A stretch of 64,000 bases of DNA. Source: Synechococcus sp. A15-62. GTDB lineage: Bacteria > Cyanobacteriota > Cyanobacteriia > PCC-6307 > Cyanobiaceae. A model generated the notes under the pieces. The model ran no database searches. It was not told the origin of the DNA and worked only from the letters and a program-made list of their open reading frames with translations. The stretch's first letter is position 1; the number at the start of each line of letters is the position of its first letter. This document shows positions 45,221 through 53,447 of the stretch, piece by piece. The position numbers were made by a program, and so were the translations under genes. The stretch covers positions 1 to 64,000 of the forward strand of contig NZ_CP047950.1 of assembly GCF_014280075.1 (NCBI RefSeq), in the 5' to 3' direction.

Positions 45221-46440
45221 TTAGCTTCAAACTATGGATAGAGATAAAATAGGTTATTATTCATAATAGATTACTTGTCTTGCTGAAAAGCTGTGGAAAG
45301 TTGTTTTCCTTCTGATCAGTTTTCCGCTTCTGCTTACAGAGCCAATAGCGCTGATCTCGAGAGTTTTTCGGACGAAGAATTAATCAAACATTATCATAGT
45401 TACGGGAAAAAAGAAAATAGGGTTTCAACTTCTATCTCCAGTAAGAGAGATTTTTTGAGTCTTCTGCAGGGCAAAAAAAATCTGCTTGAAATCGGCGTAT
45501 TTGATAATCCAACTCTCGATTTTATTGCTGATTCTGAAGAATCAGTTGTAATACATTACGCTGATTTTTTGAGTCGTGATGAATTAATTGCTAGAGCAAG
45601 TGATGTTGGAAGAAATCCCCAGAATGTTCCCGAAATTAAATGGATTTTGTCTGATGGTTATGATCAAATAGATGTTCTGTACGATGCTGTAGTTTCGCAC
45701 CACTGTGTCGAGCATCAGCCCGATTTGATTGCTCATTTACTTAAAATAACATCCATTTTGAGTCCTGGTGGTTGGTACTTCTTTTCGGTGCCGCACAAAT
45801 ATCGTTGTTTTGACTTCTTTATATCAGAGTCAACGATAGTTGACGTAATTACCGCACATTATTTGGAGTATGAAAAGCCGTCTTTTAAGTCTATTCTTGA
45901 GCACCGTGTCTTTACCTCGCATACTTATCAGGATGGGGTAAATCCTTTTGATTCCCTGCAGCCTTCTATGAGAAAGCGGATCGAATCAGCTTTTGGCGAA
46001 TTTTCTAGTAATGAATATGTTGATGTTCACTGTTGGCAGTTCACTCCAGATAGCATTAGAAAGATTTTAAGTCAGCTGGCCGCTTTCGATTTCATTCCAA
46101 ACATTAATGAATTAAAGGTATACCCTAATTTTGACGAGTTTTATGTCGCGATTTCTTTTGGATAAAACAGCATTTTGAGAATTTTCTAACAGAACTGTCG
46201 CTGATTCTGAAGGATTAAGCCTTAAATTACTGCTTTACTAAATGATTTAAAATTGCCTTTAATGAGTTCTAAATAGTGTCCTGGGTGTCACTTTCAGGGC
46301 TCCGAAAAATGCCTTATTTTGCATTTTTTGTGTATTCGGCGTTGACGCTTTGATGCATAAGCAAGAGGGGCCTATCGATTTTTTTGGAGTAAGGGGTGTC
46401 GGCTTTGTTGAAAGGTATTCCATGCCTGGGTGGGATTAGT
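45209..46440. mobile_element. Candidate guaA-targeted mini-island remnant
   Basis: The sequence switches from GC-rich to strongly AT-rich immediately after the guaA stop and back near 46440. The edges carry an imperfect direct repeat: GAGTGGGAATAGT at 45209-45221 and GGGTGGGATTAGT at 46428-46440 (11 of 13 identical). Integrases that target the guaA 3' end are known from other bacteria. No integrase is present, so this is an inferred remnant or minimal cargo, holding one methyltransferase-like gene. Confidence 0.6.
45293..46165 (+). CDS. Class I SAM-dependent methyltransferase-like protein
   Basis: A 290-residue protein from GTG 45293 with codon use much richer in A/T than every neighbour. 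KNLLEIGVFDNPTLDFIADS is a motif-I-like SAM-binding segment. YDAVVSHHCVEHQPDLIAHLLKI and LSPGGWYFFSVPHKYRCFD resemble the later motifs of Methyltransf_11/23-type enzymes that act on sugars or lipids. The acceptor substrate is unknown. Its composition and place inside the guaA-linked AT-rich insert suggest horizontal acquisition. No partner genes are adjacent. Confidence 0.75.
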   Translation: MESCFPSDQFSASAYRANSADLESFSDEELIKHYHSYGKKENRVSTSISSKRDFLSLLQGKKNLLEIGVFDNPTLDFIADSEESVVIHYADFLSRDELIARASDVGRNPQNVPEIKWILSDGYDQIDVLYDAVVSHHCVEHQPDLIAHLLKITSILSPGGWYFFSVPHKYRCFDFFISESTIVDVITAHYLEYEKPSFKSILEHRVFTSHTYQDGVNPFDSLQPSMRKRIESAFGEFSSNEYVDVHCWQFTPDSIRKILSQLAAFDFIPNINELKVYPNFDEFYVAISFG

Positions 46441-46513
46441 CCTAAATCCAGGCTGATCCACGGCTGGCGACGGCACTGCATCACCGATACCTTGGGCCAC
46501 CGGCCTTTGGGAT
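46166..46513. other. AT-rich gene-free stretch
   Basis: This 348-base stretch contains no gene I can support. The first 270 bases are AT-rich and share the composition of the upstream methyltransferase gene. The GGGTGGGATTAGT repeat lies at 46428-46440, after which GC content rises. No transposase fragment, tRNA or clear terminator is visible. Confidence 0.5.
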
Positions 46514-47125
46514 ATGACGGCGACACAACAGCAGGATGTTCAGCTGCAGCGCCGGTTGCAGCAGGACAGCATTCAGCTGGGTGGACGCACGATCTATCTG
46601 AACCCCTTTCTTTACTGGCGGCGGTTCGACAGCAACACCGATCGCTGGCTGCGGGAGCCCGGTCAGCTGACGGAGGATCAGATCACGGCTAATCGCAGCC
46701 GGTTTTACCCCGAACTCGACTGGGGCCAGCTGGATGATCACGCCACCGCTGTCCACGATGGCGCTGTGGAGATGTTCCTCAAGAGTCTGGAGCTGATCAG
46801 CACCTTCCATCCCGAGCTGGGCTCCGGGCAGATGCTCGAGGTGGAACGCAAGATGACGATCACCAAGAAGCGGGCCTTTGAGCGTTGGGTGGACAAGGCC
46901 ATCCGTAGGCGTCAGCGGGATGAGTCCCGTGAGCATCGGCGCTTTGAGCGCAGCCGCTTCTGGCGTGCCTGGCGCGAGTGGATCCTGCTGGACACCACCC
47001 AGAAAGCCCTGGTGCCTGTGGTGATGCTGATGGTGCTCAGCGGGGTGATGGGCTGGTCCCTGGCGACAGACCGTTCCGCTTGTCCGACATTGGCGCTTCC
47101 TTCAGGACAGACTGGGGTCCGTTGA
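46514..47125 (+). CDS. Hypothetical protein with C-terminal membrane helix
   Basis: A 203-residue protein from ATG 46514. The N-terminal part is hydrophilic (IYLNPFLYWRRFDSNTDRWLREPGQLTEDQI), followed by a strongly charged helical region (KAIRRRQRDESREHRRFERSRFW). It ends in a membrane helix (ALVPVVMLMVLSGVMGWSLA) with a short tail that would be outside. I recognise no family. It starts the operon containing the next hypothetical gene and the penicillin-binding protein. Confidence 0.7.
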   Translation: MTATQQQDVQLQRRLQQDSIQLGGRTIYLNPFLYWRRFDSNTDRWLREPGQLTEDQITANRSRFYPELDWGQLDDHATAVHDGAVEMFLKSLELISTFHPELGSGQMLEVERKMTITKKRAFERWVDKAIRRRQRDESREHRRFERSRFWRAWREWILLDTTQKALVPVVMLMVLSGVMGWSLATDRSACPTLALPSGQTGVR

Positions 47126-47134
47126 TCTGGCCCC

Positions 47135-47518
47135 ATGGCCGCTGATTCCAACTCGGATAATCCGCTCGACCAGTTGCGTCTGTCCCTGATGCAAGACGTG
47201 CTCCCAGTGGGGCTGGCCGTGCTGGAGCGGGCCCGGAAAGGGGGGCCCGGAAAGGTGGTGGAGGTGTTCACGGCGGGGTCTGAGGACCCCATTGCAGACC
47301 TCCGCCAGGAGGGTGAGCCGGTGGCCCGTGACGTACGGGAACAGCTGGATGCTGTGAGCCCCGGGCTGGGCAATCCGGTGATGCCTGTTTCGGTCTCCGT
47401 GGATGAACCGACACCGGTTGAACAGAACGGCCCCGACGATCTGCTGCCGACCCTGCGGCGGATTGAAGAACGCCTCGAGGAGTTGCGCCGCCGTTTGCCA
47501 GCGCAGCAGCAGGAATGA
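47135..47518 (+). CDS. Hypothetical protein upstream of PBP2
   Basis: A 127-residue protein. The N-terminus PLDQLRLSLMQDVLPVGLAVLERARKG is an amphipathic helix, a disordered middle has Pro/Val/Asp, and the C-terminal LPTLRRIEERLEELRRRLPAQQQE is a short charged coiled coil. I recognise no family. Its stop overlaps the start of the downstream PBP2 gene by 4 bases (ATGA), and it follows the preceding gene by 9 bases, so it is probably part of the same operon. Confidence 0.7.
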   Translation: MAADSNSDNPLDQLRLSLMQDVLPVGLAVLERARKGGPGKVVEVFTAGSEDPIADLRQEGEPVARDVREQLDAVSPGLGNPVMPVSVSVDEPTPVEQNGPDDLLPTLRRIEERLEELRRRLPAQQQE

Positions 47519-49302
47519 CCCGTTCTGCCCAGCAGCGTCAGACCGGTCTGCGTCAGCAACCCCTTGTTCTGCTGTTGTTGGTGTTGTTGTTCTGCAGCGC
47601 CATGGTCAGTCGCCTGGTGTGGATGCAGCTGCTGGAGGGGTCGCGCTTTCGCGAACTGGCGGACGAAAACCGCATCCGTCTGGTGCCCCGCTCGCCGATC
47701 CGCGGTCGTTTGCTTGATCGCAAAGGCCGGGTGCTGGCCACCAGCAAACTCACTTACTCGCTGTACCTTGAGCCGCGCCTGGTCAGTGATGACGACTGGC
47801 CTGATCTGCGTGATCGCTTGGCACGGCTTCTGAATTTGAAGCCTGATCTGCTCGACCAGCGCCGGCAGAAGGGCCTGGATCGGGATGGGTACCGCACCAC
47901 GTTGGCCCTCGATCTCAAGCCGGAACAGGTGCTGCGCTTCCGGGAACAGGCCCTGGGGTTGCGGGGCGCCCAGGTGGATGTCGACATCCTGCGCTCCTAT
48001 CCCAACGGAACCCTGGCGGCCCATGCCCTCGGCTACACCCAGCCGATCACGGAAAGTGAATTCGAAGTGCTGGCGGAGAAGGGCTACAAGATCCGTGATC
48101 GCATTGGTCGTACCGGTGTTGAGGCGGCCTACGAGCGCCATCTGCGTGGGAAGTGGGGCGGCCAGATGCTCGAGGTGAATGCCATGGGCGAGGTGCAGCG
48201 CAACCTGGGCGACCGACCGTCTCAAGCAGGAAAGGATCTTGTGCTCACCCTCGACCTGGATCTGCAGCGGGTGGCGGAGCAGGCGCTGGCCGACAAGCCC
48301 GGTGGAGCAGTTGTGGCGCTGGAGGCCGCAACTGGTGCCGTGTTGGCTCTGGCCAGCCGTCCCAGTTTTGATCCGAACTTCTTCTCCAAGCTGATCACCA
48401 CCCAGAAGGAGTACGACGCCCTCTTCTCCAATCCGAAGAAACCGTTGCTGTCCCGGGCCATGAATCCCTATGACCCCGGCAGCACCTGGAAGCCTGTGAC
48501 GGCGATGGCGGGCATGGAATCCGGCAAATTTCCGCCCGACACCAAGCTGCAGACCAAGGCTTGCATCACCTACGGCGGCCACTGCTTCCCGGACCACAAC
48601 GGCAAGGGTTTCGGCACCATCGGTTATGCCGATGCCCTGCGCCACTCGAGTAACACGTTTTTTTATCAGGTGGGCGTCGGGGTTGGATCCCTGGCGTTGA
48701 AGCAGGCTGCTGATCAGCTTGGGTTTCAGCAGAAAACCGGCATTGAGATCGGCTGGGAAGAAAGTGTCGGGTTGGTGGGAGATGAGCCCTGGGCCGATCG
48801 TGGCCGGGGTTGGGCGGAGCCCGGCACGGTGCCCTGGATCCCTGAGGACATGGCCAGTGCTTCCATCGGTCAGTCCGTGGTGCAGATCACCCCCCTGCAG
48901 TTGGCCCGCGCTTATGCGGTGTTCGCCAATGGCGGTTGGTTGGTGACGCCGCATCTCGCCGCTGGTGACATCGACTGGATGAGTCCGGAGCACCGCACCA
49001 AAGTGCCGATGGAGCCATCAACGTTGCAGATGATCCGGGAGGGCCTGCGCAAAGTGGTGGAGGCCGGCACCGGTGCTGGCCTCAATGGCCCTGGCATTCC
49101 TGTGGCGGCGGGCAAGACCGGAACGGCAGAAGACAGCACAGGAGGGCCTGATCACGCCTGGTTCGGCTGCTATGCCCCCTATCCCGACGGAAAAATCGTG
49201 GTGGTGGCCTTTGCCCAGAACACCCCTGGAGGTGGGTCGGTCCACGCTTTGCCGATGGCCAAGAAGGTGCTGGCGGAGTGGGAGCGGACCCGGCAGCGCT
49301 AG
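47515..49302 (+). CDS. mrdA: Penicillin-binding protein 2 (elongation transpeptidase)
   Basis: A 595-residue class B PBP that crosslinks peptidoglycan for cell elongation. One N-terminal membrane helix (LVLLLLVLLFCSAMVSRLVW) is followed by the dimerisation region (RIRLVPRSPIRGRLLDRKGRVLA) and the transpeptidase domain with the active-site motifs STWK (in PYDPGSTWKPVTAMAG), SSN (in LRHSSNTFFYQ) and KTG (AAGKTGTAED). All three are intact. The stop overlaps the convergent sqdX stop by 4 bases. Confidence 0.94.
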   Translation: MTRSAQQRQTGLRQQPLVLLLLVLLFCSAMVSRLVWMQLLEGSRFRELADENRIRLVPRSPIRGRLLDRKGRVLATSKLTYSLYLEPRLVSDDDWPDLRDRLARLLNLKPDLLDQRRQKGLDRDGYRTTLALDLKPEQVLRFREQALGLRGAQVDVDILRSYPNGTLAAHALGYTQPITESEFEVLAEKGYKIRDRIGRTGVEAAYERHLRGKWGGQMLEVNAMGEVQRNLGDRPSQAGKDLVLTLDLDLQRVAEQALADKPGGAVVALEAATGAVLALASRPSFDPNFFSKLITTQKEYDALFSNPKKPLLSRAMNPYDPGSTWKPVTAMAGMESGKFPPDTKLQTKACITYGGHCFPDHNGKGFGTIGYADALRHSSNTFFYQVGVGVGSLALKQAADQLGFQQKTGIEIGWEESVGLVGDEPWADRGRGWAEPGTVPWIPEDMASASIGQSVVQITPLQLARAYAVFANGGWLVTPHLAAGDIDWMSPEHRTKVPMEPSTLQMIREGLRKVVEAGTGAGLNGPGIPVAAGKTGTAEDSTGGPDHAWFGCYAPYPDGKIVVVAFAQNTPGGGSVHALPMAKKVLAEWERTRQR

Positions 49303-50444
49303 GCGGCCGTGAGTTGAGGCGCTGACAGCACCGTGCGGTAGTAGGTCCGTAGTTGTTCCGTGGCGCCTGCCCAGCCCCAGCGCTCGGCTTCGGCGCGAGC
49401 AGCATTGCGCAGGGCTTGGCGTTCCAGGTCGTTGCCCAGCAGGCAGCGGGTGGCTTCGATCAGGCTTGTAGCGCCACCATCGGCGCCGTCGGGTTCATAG
49501 AGGCAGCCGTTAACCCCGTCGGTGATGATGTCGGGGATGCCGCCACGGTTGGCGCCGACCACGGGACAGCCGGCTGCCATGGCTTCCAGCAGCACCAGCC
49601 CCAGCGTCTCCGTGCTGGAGGGGAAGAGGAAGGCATCGCCGCTGGCGTAGGCCCCTGCCAGGTCTTCCCCGGCGAGGTAGCCGACGAAGGTGGTGGCGGT
49701 TCCCTCGAAGTGCTTCTCCAGTTGTTGGCGGTGGGGACCATCGCCCACCAGGGCCAGCCGTGCATCGGGAAGGGCCTCCAGCACGGGGCGGATCCGTTCA
49801 ATCTGCTTCTCCGCGGAGAGGCGGCCCACATAGAGCAGCAGCGCACCACGGTCGTCATGGCCTCCGAGAAGCCGCTGGCGCAACTCTGCGCTGCGCAGCT
49901 CGGGACGGAACAACTCCGTGTCTACACCCCGCTGCCACAGATCAGTGTGCTGAATGCCTTTGTCGCTGAGTTCCTTCACCATGGCGGTGGAGGTGCACAG
50001 ATTCAGCAGGGCCTGGTTGTGGGCGGCCTTGAGCATCTCCCACAGGAGTGGCTCCAGCATTCCCAAGCCGTAGTGCTCGAGGTACTTGGGTAGATGGGTG
50101 TGATAACTGGCGACCAGGGGAATGCCCTTGTTCTTGGCGAGCCAGATGCCTCCTAAACCCAGCACCGCCGGGTTCACCACGTGGATTAGATCGGGTTGAA
50201 ACGCATCGATGGCGTCGGACACCGCCGGCCGAGGCAAGGCCAGTTTGAGCTCGGGATAGAGCGGCAGCGGCATCGCCGGCACCCCGATCAGGCGTGCCCC
50301 CATGTACTCCTCCGGACAGCCTTCCGGGCAGAAGACCACCACCTCATCGCCGGCGTCCACCAGATGTTTCACCGTCTTGGTCAGACGGGTGACGATGCCA
50401 TCGACCTTCGGCAGGAAGGTTTCGGTGAAGAAGGCGACTTTCAA
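49299..50444 (-). CDS. sqdX: Sulfoquinovosyltransferase SqdX (GT4 family)
   Basis: Transfers sulfoquinovose from UDP-sulfoquinovose to diacylglycerol, making the thylakoid lipid SQDG. The 381-residue protein starts at TTG (KVAFFTETFLPKVDGIVTRL), a typical GT4 N-terminus. ADP-binding motifs FLFPSSTETLGLVLLEAMAAGCPVVGANRGG are in the C-terminal half. The gene immediately follows sqdB on the same strand with a 13-base gap, which supports the specific assignment, because the two make consecutive steps of sulfolipid synthesis. SQDG helps spare phosphate in marine picocyanobacteria (known of the group). Confidence 0.9.
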   Translation of the reverse strand: MKVAFFTETFLPKVDGIVTRLTKTVKHLVDAGDEVVVFCPEGCPEEYMGARLIGVPAMPLPLYPELKLALPRPAVSDAIDAFQPDLIHVVNPAVLGLGGIWLAKNKGIPLVASYHTHLPKYLEHYGLGMLEPLLWEMLKAAHNQALLNLCTSTAMVKELSDKGIQHTDLWQRGVDTELFRPELRSAELRQRLLGGHDDRGALLLYVGRLSAEKQIERIRPVLEALPDARLALVGDGPHRQQLEKHFEGTATTFVGYLAGEDLAGAYASGDAFLFPSSTETLGLVLLEAMAAGCPVVGANRGGIPDIITDGVNGCLYEPDGADGGATSLIEATRCLLGNDLERQALRNAARAEAERWGWAGATEQLRTYYRTVLSAPQLTAA

Positions 50445-50457
50445 GGATGAAGCTCGA

Positions 50458-51654
50458 TCAGGACGCGGTGCCGATGGCCTGGGCCTGGGTTTTGGTCCAG
50501 GCGGAGGTGCAGAGAATGCGGTTGCGGTCGCAACGGTCGGCGTAGCGGGTGGCGATCTCTACCACTTCCTTCAGCAGGCCGTCATCGAGGGTGGTGGGGT
50601 TGAGGCCCAGCTCGATGAAGCAGCGGTTGTCCACGATCAGATCGTTTTCAACGGCCTCGTTGCGGGGGTTGGCCAGGTTGTTCACCTGAGCGCCGGTGAG
50701 AGCGGCCACCTTCTTGGCCAGTTCACCCACCTGATGGCTTTCGGTCATCTGGTTGAAGATCTTGACTCGCTCCCCTTGTTCCGGAGGGTTCTCCAGCGCC
50801 AGCTGGACGCAGCGCACGGAATCGCGGATGTGGATGAAGGCGCGGGTCTGGCCACCGGTCCCATGAACGGTGAGCGGGTAGCCGATGGCGGCCTGCATCA
50901 GGAAGCGGTTCAGCACCGTGCCGTAATCGCCGTCGTAATCGAAGCGGTTGGTGAGCCGCGGGTCGCGGTCAGTGGCATCGGTGTTGGTTCCCCAGACGAT
51001 GCCCTGGTGCAGGTCGGTGATGCGGACCTTGTCGTTCTTGTTGTAGTAGAGGAAGAGAAGCTGATCGAGCGTCTTGGTCATGTGATAGACGCTGCCGGGG
51101 CTTGCCGGGTGGAGGATTTCCTCCTCGAAGCGGCTGCCGTCGGGCTGAGGCACTTCCACCTTCAGGTAGCCCTCTGGAATGGTGGCTCCGCGGTGGGAGC
51201 CGTAGCCGTAGACGCCCATGGTGCCCAGATGCACCACGTGGATGTCCTGACCGCTTTCAACGATGGCGGCCAGGAGGTTGTGGGTTCCGTTGACGTTGTT
51301 ATCGACGGTGTAGCGCTTGGTGGCGCTGCTCTTCATCGAATAGGGGGCGGCACGTTGTTCCGCGAAGTGGACCACGGAATCCGGGCGCTCGTCCTGAAGC
51401 AGATCCAGCAACCGCTGGTACTCATGGGCAATGTCCATGTGGACAAACCGCATCGGTTTGCCACCGGTCTCCTCCCAGACCTTGAGGCGCTCGCCGATGC
51501 TCACGATCGGCGTCAACGACTCAACCTCAAGGTCGATATCGATCTTGCGACGGCTGAGGTTGTCCACGATCAGCACGTCGTGGCCCTGATCAGCCAGGTT
51601 CACCGCACAGGGCCAGCCGCAGAAGCCGTCACCGCCGAGAACGAGAACTTTCAC
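50458..51654 (-). CDS. sqdB: UDP-sulfoquinovose synthase
   Basis: Makes UDP-sulfoquinovose from UDP-glucose and sulfite. The 398-residue protein begins at GTG with KVLVLGGDGFCGWPCAVNLADQGHDV, the NAD-binding loop of the extended SDR fold, DNLSRRKID, HFAEQRAAPYSMKS, and YHMTKTLDQ holding the catalytic Tyr and Lys. The motif FAEQRAAP is typical of SqdB and distinguishes it from other epimerases. The start codon is preceded by a short spacer and psb34 lies upstream on the same strand, 75 bases away. Confidence 0.95.
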   Translation of the reverse strand: MKVLVLGGDGFCGWPCAVNLADQGHDVLIVDNLSRRKIDIDLEVESLTPIVSIGERLKVWEETGGKPMRFVHMDIAHEYQRLLDLLQDERPDSVVHFAEQRAAPYSMKSSATKRYTVDNNVNGTHNLLAAIVESGQDIHVVHLGTMGVYGYGSHRGATIPEGYLKVEVPQPDGSRFEEEILHPASPGSVYHMTKTLDQLLFLYYNKNDKVRITDLHQGIVWGTNTDATDRDPRLTNRFDYDGDYGTVLNRFLMQAAIGYPLTVHGTGGQTRAFIHIRDSVRCVQLALENPPEQGERVKIFNQMTESHQVGELAKKVAALTGAQVNNLANPRNEAVENDLIVDNRCFIELGLNPTTLDDGLLKEVVEIATRYADRCDRNRILCTSAWTKTQAQAIGTAS

Positions 51655-51728
51655 CCCAAACTCCTGTTGGAACGAGCGTGATGCTCAGTCTTGGCAAGCT
51701 ACTACAGGGATTTTCAGTGTGAACCGTC

Positions 51729-51902
51729 TCAGCTGATGGCGACGGTCACCGCCACCATGGCGGCCACAATCAATCCACCGCTCACCAGCATCATCATTGA
51801 GCTGCGGTTGCGGCTCTGGCTGGTGTCGATGTCCATCACCTCCATGCGTGGCTCTTTGGCGAAGGCGTTGAGACGACCGCCGTCTTCCGTGGTGACCGAC
51901 AT
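51729..51902 (-). CDS. psb34: Photosystem II assembly-associated small protein Psb34
   Basis: A 57-residue membrane protein below normal length cut-offs. The N-terminus MSVTTEDGGRLNAFAKEPRM matches the TTE-x-GGRLNNFAIEP signature of the Ssl1498/Psb34 light-harvesting-like family, and the C-terminus is a single transmembrane helix (MMMLVSGGLIVAAMVAVTVA). Psb34 binds PSII assembly intermediates around CP47. It lies between thiG and sqdB on the minus strand with its own spacers on both sides, and has an unusual repeat array just upstream. Confidence 0.9.
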   Translation of the reverse strand: MSVTTEDGGRLNAFAKEPRMEVMDIDTSQSRNRSSMMMLVSGGLIVAAMVAVTVAIS

Positions 51903-51955
51903 GGGTCCAATGCGACTGGTCGGACCTTATGAGTCCAAATGCTCATTGCCTGCCT

Positions 51956-51973
51956 TTGTGAAGCAGGCTTCAC
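51956..51973. repeat. Compact hairpin in the psb34-thiG spacer
   Basis: GTGAAGC and GCTTCAC form a perfect 7-bp inverted repeat with a 2-base gap (about 51958-51973). It is downstream of the thiG stop on the minus strand and could act as an RNA 3'-end hairpin for thiG. It overlaps the first TTCAC unit of the tandem repeat. Confidence 0.4.
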
Positions 51974-51998
51974 CTCACTTCACGTCTCTTCACTTCAT
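51969..51998 (-). promoter_or_regulatory. Tandem TTCAC repeats upstream of psb34
   Basis: TTCAC occurs at 51969-51973, 51979-51983 and 51989-51993, exactly 10 bases apart, with a related TTCAT at 51994. On the coding strand of psb34 these read GTGAA. They lie 67-96 bases upstream of the psb34 start, a sensible activator position. The 10-base period puts the copies on one face of DNA. The array overlaps the thiG stop codon. A response-regulator site is plausible but unproven. Confidence 0.45.
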
Positions 51999-52813
51999 TG
52001 GGGTGACTGCACCAGGCCCGTGGTCGGTGAGCTGGCAGAGGCCTGAGCCTTCCGTGGCAAGCGCCCGGAGAGGTGGGCGGTCCGGCCGGCCTTCACCGCC
52101 TGACCCATGGCCTCCGCCATGGCGGAGGGGTTGCCTGCGAGGGCGATGGCGCTGTTGACCAGCACGGCATCGGCGCCCATCTCCAGGGCCTGTGCTGCTT
52201 CGCTGGGTACACCAATGCCGGCATCCACCACCACCGGGACACCCGCGTTCTCGATGATCAGCGCGATGTTGGCGGCGTTGTTGAGGCCCTGGCCGGAACC
52301 AATCGGAGAGCCCAGAGGCATCACGGTGGCGCAGCCGACGTCTTCCAGCCGTTTCGCCAGCAGAGGATCTGCATTGATGTAGGGCAGCACCGTGAACCCT
52401 TCTTTCACCAGGCGTTCGGCGGCGTTAAGGGTGCCGATCGGATCGGGCAGAAGGTGCCGGGCGTCAGGAATCACCTCCAGCTTGACGAAGGTGTTGTTCT
52501 CCTGTCCCGCCAGCTTGGCTAGCTCCCGTCCAAGCCTGGCGACACGCACCGCTTCCTCGGCATTGGTGCAGCCGGCGGTGTTGGGCAGCATCCAGATCCG
52601 CTGCCAATCAATGGCTTCCATCAGGCCTTCATGGCCTGCCGCCACGGTCTGTACCCGACGCACAGCCACTGTGACCATGTCGCAGCCGGATCGCTCGATG
52701 CTCTGCTGCATCGATGTCATGGATTGGTACTTGCCGGTGCCCGTGAACAGGCGGCTGTTGAACTGACGCCCACCAATGGTCAGGGGGTCGGAGCTGAGGG
52801 AGGGCGAATCCAT
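51995..52813 (-). CDS. thiG: Thiazole synthase
   Basis: Forms the thiazole moiety of thiamine from DXP, dehydroglycine or glycine imine, and ThiS-thiocarboxylate. From ATG 52813 ([25 protein letters not shown]) the protein is 272 residues. Conserved segments include [18 protein letters not shown] (active-site lysine region), [52 protein letters not shown] and [31 protein letters not shown]. thiS is not adjacent. The C-terminus has an unusual Ser/Ala-rich tail. Confidence 0.95.
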   Translation of the reverse strand: MDSPSLSSDPLTIGGRQFNSRLFTGTGKYQSMTSMQQSIERSGCDMVTVAVRRVQTVAAGHEGLMEAIDWQRIWMLPNTAGCTNAEEAVRVARLGRELAKLAGQENNTFVKLEVIPDARHLLPDPIGTLNAAERLVKEGFTVLPYINADPLLAKRLEDVGCATVMPLGSPIGSGQGLNNAANIALIIENAGVPVVVDAGIGVPSEAAQALEMGADAVLVNSAIALAGNPSAMAEAMGQAVKAGRTAHLSGRLPRKAQASASSPTTGLVQSPQ

Positions 52814-52863
52814 GACGCGTCTGAGCAAAAGGGCCTACCGTTCATTCATCATCCATCGTCCCC

Positions 52864-53409
52864 ATGCCGTTCCTGCTTGCCATGGATCTCCCAGCTGGCA
52901 GCCAGGTACCGTTCCAGACCAATCCCCAGTTGCCCCTGGATCCGATTCAGTTGGCGGTTCCTCTGGAGCTCAATGAACTTGAGGTTGAGAGCTTCGATCC
53001 AGTCGCACGCGCTGCAGAGCTGGCGGTATCGCTGCCCCGCCAGTGGTGCGGCACGTTCGAGCCCTTTGACGGTAACTCCACCGTCGACGTCACGTTGGAC
53101 ATCACCCAGATGACGGCGATGGGCCAGATGGTGGATCTCCGGGGCACGATGACCCTTGGTTCCGTCACCACTCCGGTTCAAGGCAATCTCCATGCCAAGT
53201 CGGATCAGCTGGATCTAATCCCTTTGGCGGATCCCCTGATCGCGGGGGTTGAGCCCGGTGGCGTCTTCCTCGGCCTGCAAATGTTCAGTCCCACCAGCTG
53301 GCAGGCGCCTCGATTGATCAACGTTGCCGACCCCAGCACTGGAGTGGGTGGACGCTTGGCGATGACCGCAAGCTGCCAGGAGGAACCTCCGGTTCAGCCA
53401 CTCTGGTAA
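52864..53409 (+). CDS. Hypothetical beta-rich protein
   Basis: A 181-residue protein from ATG 52864 with no convincing signal peptide and a beta-rich look: LAVPLELNELEVESFDPVARAAELAVSLP, WCGTFEPFDGNSTVDVTLDITQMTAMGQMVDLRGTM (two adjacent segments). Several Gln/Val-rich strands follow. I recognise no family, though WCGxFEPF-type openings are a familiar feature of small cyanobacterial beta proteins. It is flanked by thiG (divergent) and a TPR gene (convergent). Confidence 0.7.
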   Translation: MPFLLAMDLPAGSQVPFQTNPQLPLDPIQLAVPLELNELEVESFDPVARAAELAVSLPRQWCGTFEPFDGNSTVDVTLDITQMTAMGQMVDLRGTMTLGSVTTPVQGNLHAKSDQLDLIPLADPLIAGVEPGGVFLGLQMFSPTSWQAPRLINVADPSTGVGGRLAMTASCQEEPPVQPLW

Positions 53410-53447
53410 CTCCAATCTGTTGGGGCTCTGAGGGCATTTGAAAGAAC

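Noticed and set aside
46300-46390. Intrinsic terminator or transposase remnant in the AT-rich spacer
   Set aside because: There are T-runs but no convincing stem before them, and no terminal inverted repeats or transposase motifs.
46912-48993. A 693-codon open frame on the minus strand opposite the PBP2 gene
   Set aside because: It lies antisense to clear PBP2 and upstream hypothetical genes, has no recognisable domains, and is explained by high GC content at third positions.
50302-51681. A 459-codon plus-strand frame opposite sqdB
   Set aside because: It is antisense to well-recognised SqdB and has no domain signature.
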